This document shows positions 14,806 to 23,083 of a stretch of DNA of 31,293 bases, piece by piece. Numbering within the stretch: the stretch's first letter is position 1; every line of letters starts with the position of its first letter. The notes beneath the pieces are model-generated. The model was not told the DNA's origin. It made no database searches and was given only the letters and a program-made list of their open reading frames with translations. The stretch is from an uncultured Eubacteriales bacterium. GTDB lineage: Bacteria; Bacillota; Clostridia; Lachnospirales; CAG-274. The translations under genes and the position numbers were made by a program. The DNA lies in the NCBI GenBank assembly GCA_905201505.1, contig CAJKOJ010000019.1, positions 1 through 31,293 of the forward strand, given 5' to 3'.

Positions 14806-14882
14806 TATGATAATGAGTATAGTCTGTATGAAATAATATATGGTAACTTTAATTTTGTTCTACCAGAGAGGTGTGTGCTTTT

Positions 14883-16145
14883 ATGGAGCATTTATTAATT
14901 AAGGGCAGAAATCCCCTTAACGGAGAGGTTGTAATAAGCGGAGCTAAAAATGCAGTTGTAGCTATTATACCTGCTGCTATTATTGCCAATGGAGTTTGTA
15001 TTATAGACAATTTACCTGCTATTGAGGATGTCAGATGTTTACAGGATACATTAACTAAACTTGGAGCGGTCTGTGAATTAATTGATGAAGGAACACTTAT
15101 GGTGGACTCTTCAAATTTAAATAATTGCAACGCAACTTTTGATTCTGTAAGAAGAATAAGGGCTTCTTATTATCTTATGGGTGCTTTGCTTGCAAGGTTT
15201 AAGGAAGCTAAAGTGGCACTGCCAGGAGGATGTAACTTTGGTACAAGACCGATAGATTTGCATTTAAAGGCTTTCAGAGCATTAGGTGCTGAAATTTCAG
15301 AAGATTATGACAGCGGAATTATATCATTAAAAGCAGACAGGCTTGTGGGAACAAATATTTTCCTTGATACTGTATCTGTTGGTGCAACTATAAACATTAT
15401 GCTGGCGGCAACTTTGGCTGAAGGTGTAACTGTTATTGAAAATGCTGCTAAAGAGCCTCACATTGTTGATACAGCAAACTTCCTTAATATGCTTGGTGCA
15501 AAGATAAAGGGTGCCGGTACTGATGTTATAAGAATAACAGGTGTTGAAAGTCTGCACGGTGCAGAATATATGATTATTCCTGACCAAATTGAGGCAGGAA
15601 CATATATGATTGCTGCAGCAGCCTGCGGCGGACATGTTTCTGTAAAAAATATTATTCCAAAACATATGGACAGCCTTTCAGCAAAGCTAAAAGAAATGGG
15701 CTGCAAGGTTGATGAAGGCGATGATTACATAGACGTGATTTCTGACGGGAAACTTAAGTCTACAAGAGTTAAAACAATGGCTTATCCCGGATTTCCTACA
15801 GATTTGCAGCCTCAAATGGTTGCAGGACTTTCTAGAGCTGACGGAATTAGCATACTTACTGAAACAGTATGGGAAAACAGATTCCAGTATGTAGAGCAGC
15901 TTAAAAAATTTGGCTGTGATATAAGTGTTGACGGAAGAGTTGCAACTATCCACGGTGTAAGCAATCTTCATGGAGCTGATGTAATGGCTACGGATTTAAG
16001 AGCCGGTGCGGCTATGGTGATTGCAGGTCTTTCTTCAAACGGTATTACTAAAATAGGAAATGTAAGGTTTATTGACAGAGGATACGAAAAGATTGAATAT
16101 AAACTGAGAGATTTAGGGGCAGATATTAAAAGGGTTAAGGAATAA
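14883..16145 (+). CDS. murA: UDP-N-acetylglucosamine 1-carboxyvinyltransferase MurA
   Basis: A 420-aa cytosolic enzyme that transfers enolpyruvate from phosphoenolpyruvate to UDP-GlcNAc, the first committed step of peptidoglycan synthesis and the target of fosfomycin. Family motifs: SGAKNAVVAI with the catalytic Lys22, LPGGCNFGTRPIDLH with Cys117 (the fosfomycin-reactive residue is present), FPTDLQPQ (~302-309), and DLRAGAAMVIAGL near the C-terminus. A GTG 12 nt upstream is in frame, but GAGAGG at 14865-14870 fits the ATG at 14883. The stop overlaps the start of walJ by one base. Low-GC Gram-positives often carry a second copy (murZ); none is seen here. Confidence 0.97.
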   Translation: MEHLLIKGRNPLNGEVVISGAKNAVVAIIPAAIIANGVCIIDNLPAIEDVRCLQDTLTKLGAVCELIDEGTLMVDSSNLNNCNATFDSVRRIRASYYLMGALLARFKEAKVALPGGCNFGTRPIDLHLKAFRALGAEISEDYDSGIISLKADRLVGTNIFLDTVSVGATINIMLAATLAEGVTVIENAAKEPHIVDTANFLNMLGAKIKGAGTDVIRITGVESLHGAEYMIIPDQIEAGTYMIAAAACGGHVSVKNIIPKHMDSLSAKLKEMGCKVDEGDDYIDVISDGKLKSTRVKTMAYPGFPTDLQPQMVAGLSRADGISILTETVWENRFQYVEQLKKFGCDISVDGRVATIHGVSNLHGADVMATDLRAGAAMVIAGLSSNGITKIGNVRFIDRGYEKIEYKLRDLGADIKRVKE

Positions 16146-16945
16146 TGAAACTTAAATTTGCGACTATTGCCAGCAGTTCATCAGGTAATTGTATTTATGT
16201 GGGAACAGAATATACTAATATACTTGTGGACGCAGGACTTAGCGGAAAGAAAATTGAAGACGGATTAAAAGAACTGGAGCTTACAGGCGGAGATATTGAC
16301 GCTATATTTGTGACCCATGAACATATTGACCACGTTGACGGCGTCGGTGTGCTTTCAAGAAGGTACCATATACCCGTATATGCAACGGAAGGAACATGGG
16401 CAAATATGCCTTTAAAAGTTAAGGCGGATACTATGAGGGATGATTTCAAGAGAAATGTTTATGCTGATGAAAATACGGTATTTAACGACCTTTGCATAAA
16501 ACCTTTTGCAATACCTCATGACGCTGTTGAACCTGTAGGTTACAGCATAATGACTGACAGAGATAAAATAACTATAGCAACTGACATAGGGCATATTTCC
16601 GATACTATAAGGGAAAATGTAAAAGGTTCTTCTGTGCTGCTGCTTGAAAGCAATCACGATGTTGATATGCTTAAAAACGGTTCGTATGCCTATAACTTAA
16701 AGCAGCGTATTTTAAGTGATTACGGTCATCTCAGCAATGAAAATGCAGGAAAGTTTTTAAGCGACTTTGCAGACAGTAAACTTAAGTATGTTTTTCTCGG
16801 ACATCTGAGCAGGGAAAATAACACTCCAAGAGTTGCTTTTGATACTGTAAGTGATATAGTTACAGAAAGCGGTATCGAACTTGGCGGAGATTTCAGTATG
16901 TGGGTAGCCGCTCCGTATGGAGTAAAAAGAAGGATTGAGCTCTAA
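16145..16945 (+). CDS. walJ: MBL-fold metallohydrolase WalJ (YycJ)
   Basis: A 266-aa protein of the YycJ/WalJ branch of metallo-beta-lactamase-fold hydrolases. ASSSSGNCIYVGTE near the start is typical of this branch. The metal site is seen in THEHIDHVDGV (HxHxDH, ~57-67), followed by IPHDAVEPVGY, ATDIGHISD and FLGHLSRENNTP. WalJ links cell-wall regulation with replication or division in Bacillus; the exact substrate is unsettled, and a nuclease role has been proposed. It overlaps murA and rlmH by one base on each side, so it is translationally coupled to both. Confidence 0.92.
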   Translation: MKLKFATIASSSSGNCIYVGTEYTNILVDAGLSGKKIEDGLKELELTGGDIDAIFVTHEHIDHVDGVGVLSRRYHIPVYATEGTWANMPLKVKADTMRDDFKRNVYADENTVFNDLCIKPFAIPHDAVEPVGYSIMTDRDKITIATDIGHISDTIRENVKGSSVLLLESNHDVDMLKNGSYAYNLKQRILSDYGHLSNENAGKFLSDFADSKLKYVFLGHLSRENNTPRVAFDTVSDIVTESGIELGGDFSMWVAAPYGVKRRIEL

Positions 16946-17421
16946 TGAAAATAACAATTGCCTGTGTAGGTAGAATAAAGGAAAAATATTTTACTGATGC
17001 TATAAAGGAATATTCAAAAAGACTTTCTAAATATGTTGATTTGGTTATTACGGAAGTTCCTGATGAAAAGGCTCCTGAAAATATGAGCAATGCACAAATG
17101 GTTAAAGTAAAGGAAACAGAGGGAGACAGGCTTTTAAAAGTATTTAAAAACAGTTTTGTAGTTGCCCTGGCTATTGATGGTAAAAAACTTACAAGCGAAG
17201 GTTTCTCTGAGTTTGTGTCTGATAAAATGGTAAGAGGAATAAGCCATATTACATTTGTTATCGGCGGTTCTCTTGGGCTCAGTGATGAAGTGTTGAAGCG
17301 GGCTGATTACAAGTTAAGTTTTTCGGATATGACTTTCCCTCATCAGTTAATGAGAGTAGTGTTGCTGGAACAGATTTACAGAGCCTACAGAATAATGAAA
17401 AACGAACCCTATCATAAATGA
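16945..17421 (+). CDS. rlmH: 23S rRNA (pseudouridine-1915-N3)-methyltransferase RlmH
   Basis: A 158-aa SPOUT methyltransferase that methylates pseudouridine 1915 in helix 69 of 23S rRNA. It starts MKITIACVGRIKEKYF and has the knotted SAM-binding region FVIGGSLGLSDEVL (~109-122), then LSFSDMTFPHQLMRVVLLEQIYRAYRI, the most conserved part of the family. It ends YHK, as RlmH proteins do. It overlaps walJ by one base. Its stop codon lies inside the stem of the terminator that follows. Confidence 0.97.
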   Translation: MKITIACVGRIKEKYFTDAIKEYSKRLSKYVDLVITEVPDEKAPENMSNAQMVKVKETEGDRLLKVFKNSFVVALAIDGKKLTSEGFSEFVSDKMVRGISHITFVIGGSLGLSDEVLKRADYKLSFSDMTFPHQLMRVVLLEQIYRAYRIMKNEPYHK

Positions 17422-17433
17422 TAGGGTTTTTTT
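17405..17433 (+). terminator. Terminator of the murA-walJ-rlmH operon
   Basis: Perfect 10-bp stem AACCCTATCA/TGATAGGGTT (17405-17414/17419-17428), 4-nt loop, T run. The rlmH stop TGA (17419-17421) is part of the stem. Confidence 0.92.
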
Positions 17434-17524
17434 GTTAAAAGGTGAAGTTTAAATATAAATAATTTTTAAAATGCAGTATAAATAAATATTAATGAAAAAT
17501 TAAATAAATATAATCAAAAATAAA

Positions 17525-17554
17525 TTGTAAATGTACCCCTATTAGTGTTATACT
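17525..17554 (+). promoter_or_regulatory. Promoter of the rimO-pgsA-protease genes
   Basis: TTGTAA (17525-17530), 18-nt spacer, TATACT (17549-17554). The start codon of rimO is 37 nt behind the -10 box. Confidence 0.55.
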
Positions 17555-17590
17555 ATACATAGATATTTATTAGATTTTAGGAGAATGTTT

Positions 17591-18934
17591 ATGAATGCTA
17601 AAATAAGTTTTGTGTCACTTGGATGTGATAAAAATTTAATAGACAGTGAAATTATGCTCGGGCTTATTGATGAAGAGGGCTATACCATAACTTATGACGA
17701 CAGTGAGGCAGATGTTATAATTATAAACAGCTGTGGTTTTATAATGGACGCCAACCAGGAAGCTATTGATAAAATACTTGAAATGGCTGATTACAAAAGA
17801 GATGGCAGATGTAAAGCCTTGATTGTAACAGGGTGTATGGCACAAAGATATAAGGATGAAATATTTGATTCGCTTCCTGAGGTTGACGCTGTAGTTGGGA
17901 CAGGCGATTTTGAAAATATAGGTGTTGTTATTAAAAGACTGCTTGGGGGTGAAAAGCAAGTGGAGCTTGTTACTGACAAGGAACATCTTTTAAATCCGGA
18001 TAACAGCTATAAAAGAATTATAACAACAGGCGGATTTAGTTATTTGAAAATTGCGGAGGGCTGTGACAACCATTGTACATATTGTACAATCCCTTCTCTA
18101 AGAGGACATTATCGCTCAAGAACTATAGAATCCCTTGTAAAAGAGGCAACTATACTGGCCGAAAAGGGTGTAAGGGAACTTATACTGATTGCTCAGGATA
18201 CGTCTTTGTACGGTCAGGACTTATACGGCGAAAAGGCTTTGCCGAAACTGCTTAGAAAATTAAGTGAAATTGAGGATATAAAGTGGCTTAGAATACTTTA
18301 CTGCTATCCTGAAAATGTGACAGATGAATTAATTGATGAAATGGCAAATAACCCCAAAGTGCTCCATTATGTAGATATGCCTATACAGCACAGTGAGGAC
18401 AGAATACTTAAATTAATGGGAAGAAGAAGCACAAAAGATGGACTTAAAAAGACTATTAATAAAATGAGAGAAAAAATGCCTGATATGTGTATAAGAACTA
18501 CTCTGATTACAGGCTTTCCTACTGAGACTGATGAGGAATTTGAAGCTCAGTGTCAGTTTATAAAGGAAGTTGGCTTTGACAGACTTGGAGTATTTACTTA
18601 TTCTGCTGAAGAGGGGACCCCTGCTGCCAAAATGAGCGGTCAGATAGATGAAGAAATAAAGGCGGATAGAAAGGATTATATTCTTCAGCTCCAAAGAGGT
18701 ATTTCTGCAGAGATATGTGAAAAGTACGTAGGCAGAACTCTTGAAGTAATTGTTGAAGGAAAAATTGACGGTGATGAGGATAATATATACTGCGGAAGAA
18801 GTTACAGAGACTGTTATGAAATTGATGGCTTTGTATTCTTTAAGTCAGATGAAGAGCTTATTGCAGGTGATTTTTACAATATCAAAATAACTGAAGCAGG
18901 AGATTACGATTTAATTGGAGAAAGGATTGATTGA
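17591..18934 (+). CDS. rimO: Ribosomal protein S12 methylthiotransferase RimO
   Basis: A 447-aa radical-SAM enzyme that adds a methylthio group to the conserved Asp of ribosomal protein S12. Order of parts: N-terminal UPF0004 domain with cluster cysteines Cys12, Cys48 and Cys82 (SLGCDKN, NSCGF, VTGCMAQ); radical-SAM motif CDNHCTYC (Cys158, 162, 165); C-terminal TRAM domain (~375-447). SLGCDKNLIDSE and YVDMPIQHSEDRIL distinguish RimO from MiaB-like tRNA enzymes. An ATG at 17585 is also in frame, but AGGAG at 17579-17583 suits the ATG at 17591. The stop is 1 nt before the pgsA start. Confidence 0.96.
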   Translation: MNAKISFVSLGCDKNLIDSEIMLGLIDEEGYTITYDDSEADVIIINSCGFIMDANQEAIDKILEMADYKRDGRCKALIVTGCMAQRYKDEIFDSLPEVDAVVGTGDFENIGVVIKRLLGGEKQVELVTDKEHLLNPDNSYKRIITTGGFSYLKIAEGCDNHCTYCTIPSLRGHYRSRTIESLVKEATILAEKGVRELILIAQDTSLYGQDLYGEKALPKLLRKLSEIEDIKWLRILYCYPENVTDELIDEMANNPKVLHYVDMPIQHSEDRILKLMGRRSTKDGLKKTINKMREKMPDMCIRTTLITGFPTETDEEFEAQCQFIKEVGFDRLGVFTYSAEEGTPAAKMSGQIDEEIKADRKDYILQLQRGISAEICEKYVGRTLEVIVEGKIDGDEDNIYCGRSYRDCYEIDGFVFFKSDEELIAGDFYNIKITEAGDYDLIGERID

Positions 18935-18935
18935 T

Positions 18936-19481
18936 GTGAATTTACCTAACAAATTAACTATATTAAGAATTATAATGATACCTTTCTTTTTGTTTTTTCT
19001 ATTGGCGGATATGGGTTCTGCAGGAAGATATATTGCAACCGGAATTTTCTGTATTGCAGCTGTAACTGATAGCCTTGACGGATATATTGCAAGAAAGTAT
19101 AGCCTTGTTACTAATTTTGGTAAATTTATGGATCCTTTAGCAGATAAGCTGCTTGTATGCTCAGCAATGATTGCGCTAATAGGTATAAGTGATGCTGTTG
19201 TTCCTTTGCCGAGTATTGTTGTTATAATAATAATTGCAAGGGAATTTGTGATTACAGGATTCAGAACACTGGCTGTAGAGCAAAATATAGTTATTGCAGC
19301 AGGATTTTGGGGAAAGCTTAAGACAATATGCCAGATGGTAATGCTTATTGTTTTAATGCTTAATATTGATAATAAAGTTATCAGTGTTTTAAGTTATGTA
19401 CTTATATATTTGAGTTTGGCATTAGCTATAATTTCTGCAGTTGACTATATTGTGAAAAATAAGCAGGTATTAAAGGGCTGA
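18936..19481 (+). CDS. pgsA: CDP-diacylglycerol-glycerol-3-phosphate 3-phosphatidyltransferase PgsA
   Basis: A 181-aa membrane enzyme making phosphatidylglycerol phosphate, precursor of phosphatidylglycerol and cardiolipin. The CDP-alcohol phosphotransferase signature is complete: DSLDGYIARKYSLV and NFGKFMDPLADK give D-x2-D-G-x2-A-R-x8-G-x3-D-x3-D at ~49-71. Several membrane helices follow. An upstream TTG (18915) extends the frame into rimO, but AAGGA (18922-18926) is 9 nt before the GTG at 18936, and NLPNKLTILRI is the usual PgsA start. Confidence 0.95.
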   Translation: MNLPNKLTILRIIMIPFFLFFLLADMGSAGRYIATGIFCIAAVTDSLDGYIARKYSLVTNFGKFMDPLADKLLVCSAMIALIGISDAVVPLPSIVVIIIIAREFVITGFRTLAVEQNIVIAAGFWGKLKTICQMVMLIVLMLNIDNKVISVLSYVLIYLSLALAIISAVDYIVKNKQVLKG

Positions 19482-19517
19482 TTATATTTAGTATTGGTAT
19501 AAAAAGAAGGTGAAGGG

Positions 19518-20876
19518 TTGAAAAGAATAATTTTTGTATGTGCTGTTATGTTTATGACAGTAACTGCTGTACAGGCAGATGATGATTTGAATGAAATGCC
19601 TGTTCAGGAACAGGCTGATACAGCCGGTGCATATTTTGGTGAAATAATTAAATATATACAGGAAAATTATGTGGGGGGAGACGTGGATACAGAAAAGCTT
19701 GTACATGCTGCTATACGTGCAGTTGTAGGTGAGCTTGATGATTACAGTGATTATCTTACCCCGGAGGAGTATGACCTTGTTAAGGAGTCAGAAAGAACTG
19801 TGTGGTATGCTCCTGAATTTAATTGTGATTTTTCAGGAGGAGGTTATCCTGTAATATCAGAAATCCCAAATTCATCAAGAGCTTATCAGGATGGTTTAAG
19901 AGTAGGAGATGAAATAAGGGCTATTAAGAATGTCTCTTCTTATGCAATAGGCGAAGAGGAGTATTTTCATTCTGTTACTTCTGATGTGGCAGAGGCTATA
20001 AGTATGAAAATTGCCAGAGGGGATACGATTAAGGAATATGCTGTTAATCTTGTCAGAGTTGAACTTCACTCCGTGAGCAGTGTCAATGATATGTCTGTAT
20101 TTAACAGTAAAAATCAGAAGTTTAATGACGAGACTGTAGGATATATTAAAATTTCAACTTTTACAAACAATACAGCATCTGATTTCAGTAAAGCCATAAA
20201 TGAATTCAAAGAAGCAGGAAAGACAAAGCTTATATTGGATTTAAGAGGCAATACGGGAGGTTACGTTGAAGAGGCAATTAATGTTGCAAAGCAAATAGTG
20301 CCAAGCGGTATTATAATTACTACAAGAGATAAAAAGGGTAATATAACAACATATAACTCAGATCTTAAAGTAAAGCCTTATGAAAAGTGTGTTGTACTTG
20401 TAGATGGAATGACAGCATCAGCTGCGGAAATTGTTGCATCTGCTATGCAGGACAGCGGGGCTGCAAAAATTGTAGGTGAACAGACCTTTGGTAAGGGTGT
20501 TATGCAAAGCGTAATGTCATTTGACGATGTTGGTGTGGTGAAAATGACTACTATGGAATATTCATCACGATATGGAAAGAAAATAAACGGCGTTGGGATT
20601 ACACCTGATGTTACTGTTGACAAAATTCTTTTTGTATCTGAGGGAGATGATCTAAACAGTGAAAATGTAATAGCTGCTATTAAATTTTTAGGGTTCAGAG
20701 TTGATGAAGTTAATACAGTTGCAAGAAATATTGGAAGATATCAGGCTGAAATGAACCTTGATGTGACATATGTTTTAGACGGGCCCACAGTAGCTGCAAT
20801 GAATTACGAAATATATACAGAACTTGTTGAAAGTGACAGAATACTGGCTGTTGGATATATAAATCTTTTGGGATAA
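19518..20876 (+). CDS. Exported S41 family (C-terminal processing type) peptidase
   Basis: A 452-aa protease. Residues 1-20 form a signal peptide ending AVQA. It has an N-terminal helical region, a PDZ domain (~95-175, with YPVISEIPNSSRAYQDGLRVGD) and an S41 catalytic domain. GYIKISTF and LDLRGNTGGYVEEA are conserved; the catalytic serine is in DGMTASAAEIVASA (Ser301) and the general-base lysine in TFGKGVMQ (Lys326). Family members cut exported proteins near their C-termini. A ~90-aa C-terminal extension after ITPDV is typical of peptidoglycan-associated forms. Start is TTG with AAGGTG (19507-19512) as ribosome binding site; no better start in frame. It follows pgsA by 36 bp. Confidence 0.93.
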   Translation: MKRIIFVCAVMFMTVTAVQADDDLNEMPVQEQADTAGAYFGEIIKYIQENYVGGDVDTEKLVHAAIRAVVGELDDYSDYLTPEEYDLVKESERTVWYAPEFNCDFSGGGYPVISEIPNSSRAYQDGLRVGDEIRAIKNVSSYAIGEEEYFHSVTSDVAEAISMKIARGDTIKEYAVNLVRVELHSVSSVNDMSVFNSKNQKFNDETVGYIKISTFTNNTASDFSKAINEFKEAGKTKLILDLRGNTGGYVEEAINVAKQIVPSGIIITTRDKKGNITTYNSDLKVKPYEKCVVLVDGMTASAAEIVASAMQDSGAAKIVGEQTFGKGVMQSVMSFDDVGVVKMTTMEYSSRYGKKINGVGITPDVTVDKILFVSEGDDLNSENVIAAIKFLGFRVDEVNTVARNIGRYQAEMNLDVTYVLDGPTVAAMNYEIYTELVESDRILAVGYINLLG

Positions 20877-20880
20877 TCTA

Positions 20881-20909
20881 TTGACGGAAAGACTTTTCTA
20901 ATGTATAAT
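20881..20909 (+). promoter_or_regulatory. Distal pyrG promoter
   Basis: TTGACG (20881-20886), 17-nt spacer, TATAAT (20904-20909), giving a leader of about 190 nt. Confidence 0.7.
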
Positions 20910-20962
20910 AATAAGAGTTTTTGAAGTTTTTATTATTTTTTGGAATTGTATTTCCGTTTTTT

Positions 20963-20971
20963 TGTTATAAT
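20963..20971 (+). promoter_or_regulatory. Possible proximal pyrG promoter (extended -10)
   Basis: TGTTATAAT is an extended -10 element. It lies behind a short hairpin GGAA/TTCC with seven T (20942-20963), which could also act as a weak attenuator of the upstream start. The remaining leader to 21106 includes CAGTTATAACTG, a 12-bp palindrome (~20996-21007). Confidence 0.4.
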
Positions 20972-21106
20972 GTAATTGCTTTTTGTTGTTAAATACAGTT
21001 ATAACTGGTTTAAGGCTTTATCTAAGCATAATATCAGTTAAAAAGTACAATTATATTTGTATTTGATAAAGTAAGTAAAAGTATTGTTTTTTTATGAGGT
21101 GCTATG

Positions 21107-22714
21107 ATGAAATACATTTTTGTAACAGGCGGTGTTGTCTCAGGTCTTGGTAAGGGAATTACAGCTGCTTCTTTGGGCAGGCTTTTAAAGGCAAGGGGAT
21201 ATAAGGTGACTATTCAGAAATTTGATCCTTATGTTAATATTGACCCCGGTACTATGAGTCCTTATCAGCATGGTGAAGTATTTGTAACTGATGACGGTAC
21301 GGAAACAGATCTTGACTTAGGACATTATGAAAGATTTATAGATGAAAGTCTTACAGTAAACAGCAATATTACTACAGGTAAGATTTATTGGTCTGTTCTT
21401 AACAAAGAAAGAAAAGGTGAATATCTGGGGGCAACTGTTCAGGTTATTCCTCATATTACAAATGCTATAAAAGAAAAGGTCTATGCTGCCGGACAGGATT
21501 CAGATGTTGATTTTGTTATTACTGAAATTGGCGGTACAGTGGGTGATATTGAATCAAGTCCTTTTATTGAGGCTATAAGACAGGTTAAATCAGATGTTGG
21601 TGCAGAGAATGTGGCTTATATTCATGTTACACTTATGATTTATCTTTCTAAGAGTAAGGAAATGAAAACTAAGCCTACCCAAAATTCTGTTAATCAGCTG
21701 CGTTCAATAGGTATACAGCCTGATGTTGTTGTATGCAGAACTGAGTATCCTATTACAGAAGAGGCTAAGGAAAAAATCTCAATGTTCTGTAATGTGGACA
21801 AGGATTGTATTATAGAAAATATTGACTGTGATTCACTTTATGAAGTTCCTCTTCTTATGGAGAGGGAAAATCTTGCAGATATTATATGCCGTAAGCTTAA
21901 TATGCCTTGCGTAAAGCCTGATCTTTCTGACTGGGAGGATGTAGTTGCTAAGGAAAAGGCACTTGAAAAGACTGTAGAGATTGCTATTGTTGGTAAATAT
22001 GTTGCACTTCATGACGCATATTTGTCAATTGTGGAAAGTCTTAATCATGCAGGAATACACAGCGGTGCCCATGTTAAACTGCGTTGGGTAGATTCAGAAG
22101 AAATAGAAGAAAAATCTGCAGAAGAACTTTTATCAGGGATTGACGGTATGGTTATACCGGGCGGCTTTGGTACTAGAGGTGTTGAAGGAAAAATACAGGC
22201 AGTTCATTATGCAAGGGTGAATAAAATACCTATGCTTGGTATTTGCCTTGGTATGCACTGTACAGTTATAGAGTATGCAAGAAATGTGTTGGGACTTAAA
22301 GACGCACATACTACTGAAATTGAGCCTAATACTACAAATCCTGTTATAGATATAATGGCTGACCAAAAGAACATAGATAATCTTGGCGGTACAATGCGTC
22401 TTGGAGCTTATCCTTGTGTATTGACTGACAAAACCCGTTCACTTGAACTCTATGGAAATAAGGAAATAAGCGAAAGACACAGACATCGCTATGAATTTAA
22501 TAATTCATATAAAGAAGCACTTGAAAAGGCCGGTCTTATAGTAGCGGGCACATCACCTGACGGTAGACTTGTAGAAATGGTTGAAATGAGGGAAAATGAT
22601 CATCCATATTTTGTAAGTGTTCAGTTCCATCCTGAATTTAAATCCAGACCTAATAAGCCGCATCCATTATTTATGGGACTGGTTGGGGCTGCTATTAAAA
22701 ATATGGGAGAGTAA
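21107..22714 (+). CDS. pyrG: CTP synthase PyrG
   Basis: A 535-aa enzyme making CTP from UTP with glutamine and ATP. N-terminal synthetase domain: KYIFVTGGVVSGLGKGITAASLG (P-loop-like GGVVSGLGKG), FDPYVNIDPGTMSPYQHGEVFVTDDG landmarks, EIGGTVGDIES, TKPTQNSV. C-terminal glutaminase domain: PGGFGTRG, GICLGMHC with the nucleophilic Cys, and FHPEFKSRP with the His-Glu of the triad. Full length for the family. Two ATG codons in a row (21104, 21107); AGGTG fits the second slightly better. Bacillus pyrG is controlled by C-dependent attenuation starting from GGGC; that start is not seen here. Confidence 0.97.
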   Translation: MKYIFVTGGVVSGLGKGITAASLGRLLKARGYKVTIQKFDPYVNIDPGTMSPYQHGEVFVTDDGTETDLDLGHYERFIDESLTVNSNITTGKIYWSVLNKERKGEYLGATVQVIPHITNAIKEKVYAAGQDSDVDFVITEIGGTVGDIESSPFIEAIRQVKSDVGAENVAYIHVTLMIYLSKSKEMKTKPTQNSVNQLRSIGIQPDVVVCRTEYPITEEAKEKISMFCNVDKDCIIENIDCDSLYEVPLLMERENLADIICRKLNMPCVKPDLSDWEDVVAKEKALEKTVEIAIVGKYVALHDAYLSIVESLNHAGIHSGAHVKLRWVDSEEIEEKSAEELLSGIDGMVIPGGFGTRGVEGKIQAVHYARVNKIPMLGICLGMHCTVIEYARNVLGLKDAHTTEIEPNTTNPVIDIMADQKNIDNLGGTMRLGAYPCVLTDKTRSLELYGNKEISERHRHRYEFNNSYKEALEKAGLIVAGTSPDGRLVEMVEMRENDHPYFVSVQFHPEFKSRPNKPHPLFMGLVGAAIKNMGE

Positions 22715-22769
22715 TATAAATTATCAAGTTAATATAGCAGAATTTTTGTTAAAAACGAGTAAATATGAT

Positions 22770-22805
22770 GGCAGAATATAGAAAATATATTCTGCCTATT
22801 TTTAT
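22770..22805 (+). terminator. pyrG terminator
   Basis: Perfect 10-bp stem GGCAGAATAT/ATATTCTGCC (22770-22779/22787-22796), followed by TATTTTT. Confidence 0.88.
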
Positions 22806-22973
22806 GAAATTTTAAATTTATAATATAGTTGTGTAAAAGCTCATTAAGAATTTTATATTATGTATAAATTATTTGTTTAATAAAAACTTAATGGATTTAA
22901 TTAAAAATTCAAAATATTTTTCAGAAAATTTAACAAAATAATTACTTTAGCTTAATAATATAGTATATTTCTA

Positions 22974-23002
22974 TTGACAAAATTTAACTGAGAATTTATA
23001 AT
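22974..23002 (+). promoter_or_regulatory. Consensus promoter of the liv operon, flanked by inverted repeats
   Basis: TTGACA (22974-22979), 17-nt spacer, TATAAT (22997-23002), both perfect. ATTGACAA (22973-22980) and TTGTCAAT (23007-23014) form 8-bp inverted repeats spanning the promoter up to the start site; they could be operator half-sites. The ~165 bp upstream (22806-22970) are very AT-rich and contain nothing else that I can recognise. Confidence 0.75.
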
Positions 23003-23015
23003 TATATTGTCAATG

Positions 23016-23041
23016 AGGGCACGATTTAATTAACGTGCCCT
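23016..23041 (+). promoter_or_regulatory. Strong hairpin at the 5' end of the liv mRNA
   Basis: AGGGCACG/CGTGCCCT (23016-23023/23034-23041), 8 bp perfect, loop containing TTTAATTAA, only a few nt behind the predicted start site. No T run follows, so it is not a normal terminator. It could stabilise the mRNA or serve as a regulatory site. Confidence 0.6.
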
Positions 23042-23083
23042 TAAATAATATATGTTAAGATTTAGCGAAGGAGGAGTTATCCT

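Noticed and set aside
17636..17986. Long minus-strand frame opposite rimO, and similar frames opposite murA, pyrG and livF
   Set aside because: No ribosome binding sites or family features; codon shadows of clear genes.
20881..21106. C-dependent attenuator in the pyrG leader as in Bacillus
   Set aside because: The expected GGGC start and its matching GCTC/GAGC terminator are not seen; only a weak GGAA/TTCC hairpin exists.
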